NCBI GenBank assembly: GCA_018623405.1
Contig: JAAZVO010000103.1
Location: 1 to 8,470 of the forward strand
Direction: 5' to 3'
From: Crocinitomicaceae bacterium
GTDB lineage: Bacteria > Bacteroidota > Bacteroidia > Flavobacteriales_G > Salibacteraceae
DNA: 8,470 nucleotides
In this document: piece by piece, positions 7,038 to 8,470 of the stretch
Layout of the letters: each line of letters starts with the position of its first letter
How positions within the stretch are numbered: the stretch's first letter is position 1
Notes under the pieces: generated by a model
Told to the model about the DNA's origin: nothing
Seen by the model: only the letters and a program-made list of their open reading frames with translations
Databases searched by the model: none
Translations under genes and position numbers: made by a program

Positions 7038-8470
7038 GTGGCATTACATACCCCCATAGAGTATCTAAAATCCGTTGGACCTTCGCGAGCCGAAACCCTA
7101 AAAAAAGAAATAAAGGTTTTTACTGTAGATGACCTTTTGAATTACTTTCCTTTTAGGTATGTTGATAGATCTAAATTCTACAATATTTCAGAAATAAACT
7201 CTGATGCCGCATTTGTACAGCTAAAAGGAGTAATTGGAAAGGTTGAATTATTAGGAGGTCCTAGAAAGCAAAGGTTAGTAGCCGAATTTTTTGACCAAAC
7301 GGGAAGTATAGAGTTAATTTGGTTTAAAGGCATTCAATTTATTCGCAATCAAATATCATCTGGAAAGGCCTTTATTGCATACGGAAAGCCAAACTTTTTC
7401 AATGGAAAGGTTAGTATTCCCCACCCTGAACTATCAGACCCCCTAGCTCAAAAAGCTAGTGTTAGTGGGGCTTTACAACCTGTTTACCCTTCAACTGATA
7501 AACTTACCAAAAAGGGTTTGCACTCAAAAGGAGTTGAAAAAGTAATAAGAGTTGCGCTAAAAGAAAATCACAAAGAAATAAAGGAGTTTTTGCCTTCAAG
7601 TATATTGAGTCAATATGCCTTAATGAGCAGAAGCGAAGCTTTTCTAAATATTCATGCACCAAAATCAGTAGAAAAATTAAACAAGGCTCAATTTAGATTG
7701 AAGTTTGAAGAATTCTTTTTACTTCAGCTACAACTATTAAGGTTAAAAACCGGTAGAGAAAAGCAGTTTAAAGGCTTTGTTTTTAATAAAGTTGGTAACG
7801 CCTTCAACGATTTTTATCAAAACTACCTGCCATTTGACCTTACAAATGCCCAAAAAAGAGTAATAAAAGAAATACGGCGCGATTTGGGATCAGGAAAACA
7901 GATGAATAGACTGCTACAAGGTGATGTAGGTAGTGGAAAAACTATTGTTGCCTTGCTATCTATGCTAATTGCAATTGGAAACGGATTTCAGGCAGCAATA
8001 ATGGCTCCTACCGAAATATTGGCAAATCAACATTACGATGGAATTTCTGAACTACTTGAAAAAACGCCAATAAAAGTTTCGTTGCTAACAGGTTCAACAA
8101 AAACAGCTCAACGCAGATTAATTCACGAAGAGTTACAATCAGGTAAACTCAATATCCTAATTGGCACGCATGCCTTAATTGAAGATAAAGTAAAGTTTCA
8201 AAAGCTTGGTATAGTGGTTATTGATGAGCAACATCGGTTTGGGGTTGCCCAACGCGCCAAATTGTGGAAAAAGAGCGAGCTACCTCCGCATGTTTTGGTA
8301 ATGACTGCCACACCAATACCTAGAACTTTAGCAATGACATTATATGGTGATCTTGATGTAAGCATTATTGATGAGTTACCTCCGGGTAGAAAACCAATAA
8401 ACACCCAACATCGATTTGACTCTGCCCGTTTAAAGGTATTTGGTTTTTTGAAAAAAGAAATACAAAAAGG
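7038..8470 (+). CDS. recG: ATP-dependent DNA helicase RecG (5' part)
   Basis: Helicase that regresses stalled replication forks and processes branched DNA; the first 477 residues are here and the gene continues past the right edge (the family is usually about 700). The N-terminal part opens with HTPIEYLKSVGPSRAETLKKE, with the usual LLNYFPFRYVDRS, followed by the OB-fold wedge domain (about 60-130) that contacts the junction. The first helicase domain has LTNAQKRVIKEI from 268, Walker A GDVGSGKT at 295-302, APTEIL at 323-328, GTHALIED from 376, the Walker B-type DEQH box at 396-399 followed by RFG, and MTATPIPRT at 422-430. The later motifs IV-VI lie outside the window. The start is GTG at 7038: a TGA stop lies six bases upstream in frame, and GTG is the only plausible start before the conserved opening. 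It lies 15 bases after the GSCFA gene. The frame is open throughout, with no damage. Confidence 0.95.
   Translation, partial: MALHTPIEYLKSVGPSRAETLKKEIKVFTVDDLLNYFPFRYVDRSKFYNISEINSDAAFVQLKGVIGKVELLGGPRKQRLVAEFFDQTGSIELIWFKGIQFIRNQISSGKAFIAYGKPNFFNGKVSIPHPELSDPLAQKASVSGALQPVYPSTDKLTKKGLHSKGVEKVIRVALKENHKEIKEFLPSSILSQYALMSRSEAFLNIHAPKSVEKLNKAQFRLKFEEFFLLQLQLLRLKTGREKQFKGFVFNKVGNAFNDFYQNYLPFDLTNAQKRVIKEIRRDLGSGKQMNRLLQGDVGSGKTIVALLSMLIAIGNGFQAAIMAPTEILANQHYDGISELLEKTPIKVSLLTGSTKTAQRRLIHEELQSGKLNILIGTHALIEDKVKFQKLGIVVIDEQHRFGVAQRAKLWKKSELPPHVLVMTATPIPRTLAMTLYGDLDVSIIDELPPGRKPINTQHRFDSARLKVFGFLKKEIQK

Noticed and set aside
8198..8404. Minus-strand open frame of 68 codons
   Set aside because: Antisense to the RecG helicase motifs, which are clearly the coding frame.
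1..8470. Search for a defence system, mobile element, CRISPR array or toxin-antitoxin pair
   Set aside because: No transposase, integrase, repeat array or small gene pair is visible; all space is filled by recognisable chromosomal genes.

Overview
This is an AT-rich chromosomal window that most likely comes from a member of the Bacteroidota. The grounds are the protein types and signatures (a PhoB-like regulator with the T-K-P-I-K-P signature, a two-domain isocitrate dehydrogenase, a GSCFA protein), gene starts with little or no Shine-Dalgarno sequence, and TAnnTTTG-type promoter boxes. The genus cannot be named from sequence reading alone. Coding density is very high. There are no RNA genes, insertion sequences, CRISPR arrays or phage genes that I can see, and no gene-free stretch above 110 bases.

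Left part (8-1737, + strand): a two-component pair, an OmpR/PhoB-type response regulator followed with a 4-base overlap by a membrane histidine kinase. The kinase has almost no extracytoplasmic domain. Its stop overlaps tail-to-tail with the stop of a DUF389 membrane protein on the opposite strand (1734-3179).

Middle (3180-4821): a clear intrinsic terminator separates the DUF389 gene from the upstream isocitrate dehydrogenase gene on the same (minus) strand. A perfect 10-base inverted repeat covers the TTG start of the DUF389 gene. A 108-base divergent region then carries the likely promoters of isocitrate dehydrogenase (minus) and of the right-hand operon (plus).

Right part (4822-8470, + strand): a tightly packed probable operon of an exported 11-repeat TPR protein, a GSCFA (SGNH-like hydrolase) protein and the DNA-repair helicase RecG. 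RecG starts with GTG at 7038 and runs off the right edge.

Overall these are ordinary core genes: signal transduction, TCA cycle, DNA repair and three proteins of poorly known role. I see no evidence of an undescribed multi-gene system. The best leads are the inverted repeat on the DUF389 start codon, the NAD-type cofactor residues in isocitrate dehydrogenase, and the unexplained TPR-GSCFA-recG linkage.
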